In this document: positions 59,269-64,000 of the stretch, in pieces | How the letters are laid out: each line of letters opens with the position of its first letter | Position numbering within the stretch: position 1 is the first letter of the stretch | Source of the DNA: Diplosphaera chodatii | Taxonomy: Eukaryota; Chlorophyta; Trebouxiophyceae; Prasiolales; Stichococcaceae | Length of the DNA: 64,000 nucleotides | NCBI GenBank assembly: GCA_032358165.1 | Contig: JAALGY010000021.1 | Coordinates: 620,001-684,000 of the forward strand | Direction of reading: 5' to 3' | Program-made: the position numbers and the translations under genes | The notes under the pieces: model-generated | Databases searched by the model: none | The model's input: the letters and a program-made list of their open reading frames with translations, nothing else | Told to the model about the DNA's origin: nothing

Positions 59269-62200
59269 ATGGTCGAAGTGGCCACGGCGTCCGACTTTGG
59301 CATGGCGGACAACATGGGCGGCAACGACCTTCGGAACCCTTCCATGGACATGCTGAACCTGGCCAACGTCAGCGCCGGCATGGACGACGTGGATAAGCTG
59401 CTGCAGGTCTTCCAGCCAGGTGCGGCGGCCGTGCCCGGGTGGTTGCAACGATGCCCGTCGATTACTTGCTCGCCCGACCGCATGCATGAGGTACTGCACC
59501 GGGATCCGATCCGCAACCGCAACCGCTCACACCGCTGTCACCCTGCGCACACCCGCAGGCCAGGGCAGCTTCGACCTGCCGCACGACCTGGCTATGGACT
59601 GGAACATGGCGGACCTGCACACCTCGTCAGTGCCAGACGTGCCGCCCGTCAGCGGCTCGCTGCCCATGCCCATCACCAGCATGTCGCAGCCGCAGCCTTT
59701 TGCGGGGCCCGTCAGCCGGCTGGGCTGGACGTCGCACACGCCGGCGCCGCTGGTGCCCTCGGCGCCGCCGCCGGCGTCGGCGCCGCTGTCGCCCTCCCCG
59801 CTGTCCCCGCACGGCAGCCTGGGCCCGGTGTCCACCCCGGGCTCCGCCCGCAGCCCTGGCGACTCGCAGTACGGCGCCTTCCCGCCCGACACGCAGACGC
59901 CGCCGCCCGTGCGGCCCGCGTTCCCGGCCATCCCGCGCTCCTCGCGGCGCTCCAGCGTGCCCGTCACCGCGCCGGGCGGCGCCAGCAACTTCGTGGCGAA
60001 CCAGCTGTTCGAGACGCGGTCCACGCCGCCGCTGTGGACCATCGGGGAGGGCGACGCCACGGACGGCCCGGGCCTCGGCGGCATGGGCGGCGCCCTCAGC
60101 ATGCGGCCCGCGATGTCGGCGGACGCGGACGGGCTGCCGGGGGGCATGGGGCTGCACCACCACCTGGGCGGCGACGGCGGCGCCACCGCCAGCTCCACCG
60201 GCCGCCGGCTGCGCCCCAGCGTGCGCTCCGCCTCCGTGGGCGCCAACAGCGAGCGCCCGCTGTCCTCGTCCGACCTGGACCTGGGGCTGTCGGGCGCCAA
60301 GGCCAAGGAGCGCAACAGGTCAGGCGTCCCGCGCGCTGCGGTGGCTGCTGCTGTCACGTGCTGCAGCCCGGCGCGATGTGCGTCTCACCCAGGCCCTGTT
60401 GCGCAGCGTGTGTTGCAAAGCGGTCCCTCGGAACATGTCTCACGCCAGGCGGGCATGGCTTGTTACTTGGCTCCTGCTCTTCGAGGTGCAGGCGCGCGCA
60501 GAAGCGCTTCCGGGAGCGGCAGAAGGTGAAGCAGCAGGAGGCGGTGCAGCGGGTGGTGCAGCTGGAGGAGGCGCTGGACCGGCTGGAGGTGGAGCGCTCG
60601 GAGCTCAGCCAGCGCCTCAAGGCCATGGCCTCCCTGCGCGGCGGCGACGCCCCCCTCGCCACCCCCCTCAAGGCCGACGACTCCGGCTCCGAGGTGCACG
60701 CCCGCCCGCGACTGACAGCACCCCCTGCAGCGTTCCTTGCTGCAGGCATGCTCTGAATGAGTCCCACAATGTCTCGCTGCTCCAGTGGGTGTGGAAGCCT
60801 GACCAGAACTGTCGGATCGTCTGCTGAACGGCTGTGCCCGCCTGCCCTGCAGCAGCAGATGGTGTCGCCGGCGTCGTCGAGCCAGGAGCGGGTGCTGACG
60901 CTGTCGGTGCCCCAGGGCCGCGAGCGCCACCTCACCGGCTCCGACATCAAGAAGCTCACCTGGCCCGAGTACATCTCCCTGTACGAGGTGAGGCGCACCA
61001 CATGAGCTGTGCGCTGCCCTGACAAGGTCTAAACCAGTGTTGTAGCTCGGTCCAGATGTCTTGGTTTAAAATGTTGCCACCTTGAAAACTCGCTTTTGGC
61101 CTAATGGTTGCTGGCCCCTAGCTGACGTGCAGCTGCTGATGCCTGCAGAGCTACCTGGAGGAGATGGCAGCTATGCTGCTGCAGGCGCAGGGCAATGGCG
61201 ACTCGCCGGCGGGGCTGCGGCTGCAGCGCCTGTGCACTGAACTGGTGCGCACTCTTGCTGCATGCACAGTACGTGAATAAGTATGATACACGATCTGCGG
61301 ATCATCACACTAGCCATCCTGCACACAGGCTGCTGCTCATCTGCACTCTCTGACTGGACAGATCACGGTCACGGCTGCGATGCTAATGCATGACCCAACA
61401 ACCAAGGGGCGGCTCCACTGCATGCCGCTGATGTCGCAGCCGGTGTCAACACCATTGGCGCCGCCTGACAGCAACTTCTGGCACCGCGTCACGGTAAGCT
61501 GCGCTGAGGGACCTTCGCATGCTGCGGTGCCTTGAGTTCTTGGAGCAAATGACTGGTTAACCTGCGTTTTGTGAAGTACTTACTTAGTTGTTTGCTTACC
61601 TGGTTTGCAGATGGCGCTGTGCCTGAGCCCCCAGCAGCGGCAGAACTGCCTGCGGCTGCGCAATGCGCACCTCCACAAGGTGCGGGACATCATGCAGGAC
61701 CGCTACCGCATCAACGACATGATGCAGTCCACGCTGCCCAGCTACGACTTCGAGCTGCAGGCGGCGCGCCAGCACCTGCGCGCCCTGCAGGTGGGCGACC
61801 CTGCACGTCTATGAGCTGGTTTCCTCAGCCTGCAGACCTCTCTGAGGACTCCCTGTGGAAGCTTGTGAAGAGGTGACCAGTTGCACCCGGCACTGTTCAC
61901 CCTCGGCATGGTGCAGCAACGTCCTGTTACCCATCACCAGGTGTCAGAGAACCTGCAGCGGAATCTGCGACAGGAGCAGGGCCTTCAGCTGGAGCTGTCT
62001 ACAACCTTCTTCTCTCAGGTGTGCTGTCTGCAAGCCTGCTGTTTGTCACCAATGCACAACACACCCAAGTGCCATCGTGGTGTCAAACTGACTCCTCCTT
62101 CCAGTGCGCTCCTGTCGGTGACAGCTGCAGTGCTATCGACATGGTTGTCACACTGATATCTGGCTGCAGGCCCTCACCCCCATTCAGATGGCGACAGCAG

Positions 62201-62821
62201 CCACGGAGTCCTATCCCTGGTGGCCCGACATCCTGGCCATGCTGAACGCTGCATGTGAAGGTGTGCATGAGCAGTCACCAAAGCGTATTGTCTCCTAGCC
62301 TCTGCCACATTCAAGCTGGTGGCATTGGTCAGTAAGGTTTGGTTACTGAATAGGCAACCCTCTCGGCTGCAGGCATGGAGTGAGGCACCATACTTGCCAG
62401 CTGTATCTATACCTATACTATACACCTAGGACCGCTGCGTCGCTGCTAATGGCGACACAGCCTTCACGCACGCTGCTGCTGCAGCCGCCACCGGCGAAGT
62501 TATGATATTTGCGGCTGCAGACATCAGATGCCAGGGTCAGCTTTCTGGACCTCAGTGAACGTAAACTACATGAGGCGGGAGGCGGCATCAAGCGCATTGG
62601 TGCCTGTGCAGCCTTACATGAGTAGCAGTTGTCCGGGGTGCAGCCCGGCACAGCAGCCAGCCCGCATTCTTTCCTTATTTGGCTGTATGTTCTTGTGCTC
62701 GGCAGCGACCCTCGGGGGCACTGACGGCTTGTCGCTGCGGTCAGCTGGCACCAGCGCCACCAGCGCCGCTCTACCTGCCCAGTGCACCTTTGGGGGTCCT
62801 GCCTCTACCTCGGTTGTGTGA
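59269..62821 (+). CDS. bZIP transcription factor with long C-terminal domain
   Basis: ATG 59269 starts MVEVATASDFGMADNMGG and an acidic N-terminal region (MDDVDKLLQVFQPG, spliced at 59419/59562). A long Pro/Ser/Gly-rich exon (59562-60319) is typical of regulatory regions. The basic region is split by an intron: KAKERN|RRAQKRFRERQK (60319/about 60488), matching the bZIP signature N-x7-R. VQLEEALDRLEVERSELSQR then forms the leucine-zipper heptads (about 60556-60620). Later exons encode LTGSDIKKLTWPEYISLYE, SYLEEMAAMLLQAQ, DSNFWHRVTMALCLSPQQRQ, LHKVRDIMQDRYRINDMMQS, FELQAARQHLRAL and TESYPWWPDILAML, a mostly helical C-terminal domain. Probable last exons are TSDARVSFLDLSE (about 62520-62560) and a Ser/Thr-rich end at 62821. 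Target genes are unknown. The start and the final two exons are less sure than the basic-zipper region. Confidence 0.85.
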
Positions 62822-64000
62822 ATACTGACACCCGCCATGACTGGTGCATGCGGGGCGCCATGCTGTTTGTTTGATGGGTGGTTTATGGCGACGCAGCGCC
62901 AAACACGGCCCCGCCCCACCCGGGCGGGCCTGTGCTTTGGTGACCAGCGACAACCCCGCAGCTTGAATCACTTAGTCGGTTTGCGCTCTGTGTTGTTGGG
63001 GCATCGGGCAGTGATGCATGTTTACAGTTGATGATGTTGTCAGGTAGTCCATTTGACCCTCTGTTGAGCACTGTAGTTGTTGCCCAATCTGGAGAAGGGC
63101 TGCACTGTTCTCCTGATTGGCGCTAGTATGATATGCATGGACATGTGTTGCCTTTACTGTAAGTACGGTTGCCAGGAATCTGTCCACATCAGCCCTCATT
63201 CGAGCTGTGGCAAGCAAGTCATGCCATGCCATTGGCAGCATATTATACTGAACTAAGGGCGCATAGCACGGGCTTTGCTGTTGCTTGAAAGGACGGCACC
63301 TTACCGTTCTCACCCTGAAGTGAAGACTTGACATGTTGTGGAGACCGTATCACTATAAATATCATGCAATTTGTGGTGCAGTTATTTGCGTTTGCGTTGC
63401 ACACGGTGGCGAGGACTGCACGAGTGTCCGTCGAAAGGTTTGCGCTTCAAGCACATCCGCGATCATCAGCCGGCGTTGTTCGATAGCATGAGATTGTTGA
63501 TTTGAACGAGGCTGGATCGAGCAAAGAGCAAGCCATCTGCACTTTGCTGCAACTTACGGTGCGGAAGTGCCGAGCTACAATCTGATCAGTCGTCACCTCA
63601 GACATATGCAATGCGAGGCATGTAGAATACTTGAAAATGTTCATTTTCGGAAACCCAGGTACGCAGACATTGATCTTCAACGTTCTGCTCATGGACAGTT
63701 GTTGATCTGTACTTTGAGGTGCAATATGAATGTTTCACTTGGCGAAGGCCGCGCAAAAAGGCAGGCACGGAACCAATGCCTGTTAGCAGGTGCTGAGCTG
63801 GACATCAGCAGCTCTGTAGGTGAGGCTGTGAGGCCTGCCCGATCCGCGCACGATCGTGGCAGCAATGATCACATGTCAACTTTACAGCGCGACTCACAAC
63901 CGTCATCATGTCTGCCATGAGTCAAGGTGCACCGTGCAGAGGTGCCGATGCGCTGGCGTACCATGACTTGATGTGCACGGCTTACCATGATGACGGCTTG
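62822..64000. other. Right-end region with no supported gene
   Basis: Likely bZIP 3' UTR (TGTAA at 63158-63162) followed by intergenic sequence. Short frames at 63447-63692 (minus) and 63567-63920 (plus) have no motifs or splice partners I can support. Confidence 0.45.

Noticed and set aside
59527..60357. 276- and 178-residue minus-strand open frames
   Set aside because: Antisense shadows of the GC-rich Pro/Ser/Gly exon of the bZIP gene, with low-complexity Arg/Gly/Pro composition.

Overview
The window is nuclear DNA of a green alga, probably a trebouxiophyte-type chlorophyte (inference). Genes are broken into many short exons by introns of roughly 60-250 bp with GT..AG ends. Coding sequence is GC-rich. 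Several products are typical of the plant lineage: a NEOXANTHIN-DEFICIENT 1 homologue, a RETICULATA-related DUF3411 protein, a plastid cyclophilin, a two-AP2-domain transcription factor and plastid-type TPR and HflX proteins. TGTAA, the usual green-algal poly(A) signal, follows several stops. No bacterial, organellar or viral gene organisation was seen.

Layout, left to right: 3' end of a plant-type O-fucosyltransferase (1-778, +); double-AP2 transcription factor (1946-6542, +); intronless plastid cyclophilin (7256-7975, -); NXD1 homologue (8387-10400, +); CAND1 (10670-18106, -); proteasome assembly chaperone 2 (18656-19808, +). A 4.8 kb repeat island (about 19.9-24.67 kb) follows, built from some 45 copies of a short A6G4-type motif folded into a large inverted repeat, one arm of which carries a TA-flanked 871-bp mobile element. 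Then: RETICULATA-related protein (25021-27171, +); HflX GTPase (27702-30373, -); atypical SDR (30753-31961, +); glyoxalase/VOC protein (32143-33279, -); DUF218/YdcF-like membrane protein (33828-35302, +); a large predicted plastid membrane protein of unknown family with tandemly duplicated exons (35645-43016, -); RAD17 clamp loader (43542-47372, +); plastid TPR protein (47757-49367, -); DHX37/Dhr1-type DEAH helicase (49737-57642, +); bZIP transcription factor (59269-62821, +). The last 1.2 kb shows nothing I can support.

The genes do not form one pathway. They divide into plastid functions (cyclophilin, NXD1, RETICULATA-related, HflX, SDR, TPR, the repeat protein), protein turnover (CAND1 for cullin-RING ligases beside PSMG2 for the proteasome), genome maintenance and ribosome biogenesis (RAD17, DHX37), and transcription (AP2, bZIP). 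From 7 kb to 57 kb the strands alternate almost without exception, giving head-to-head pairs 370-550 bp apart that probably share divergent promoters.

The most unusual items are the inverted-repeat island with its nested element, and the plastid repeat protein with five in-phase 69-72-nt exons (plus one longer relative) each encoding a D-P-[LV]-[FH]-[HR]-G motif. Exon joins were worked out by eye from splice phase and family conservation. They were checked by reading-frame arithmetic for NXD1, PSMG2, the RETICULATA-related gene and the SDR, and are approximate elsewhere.
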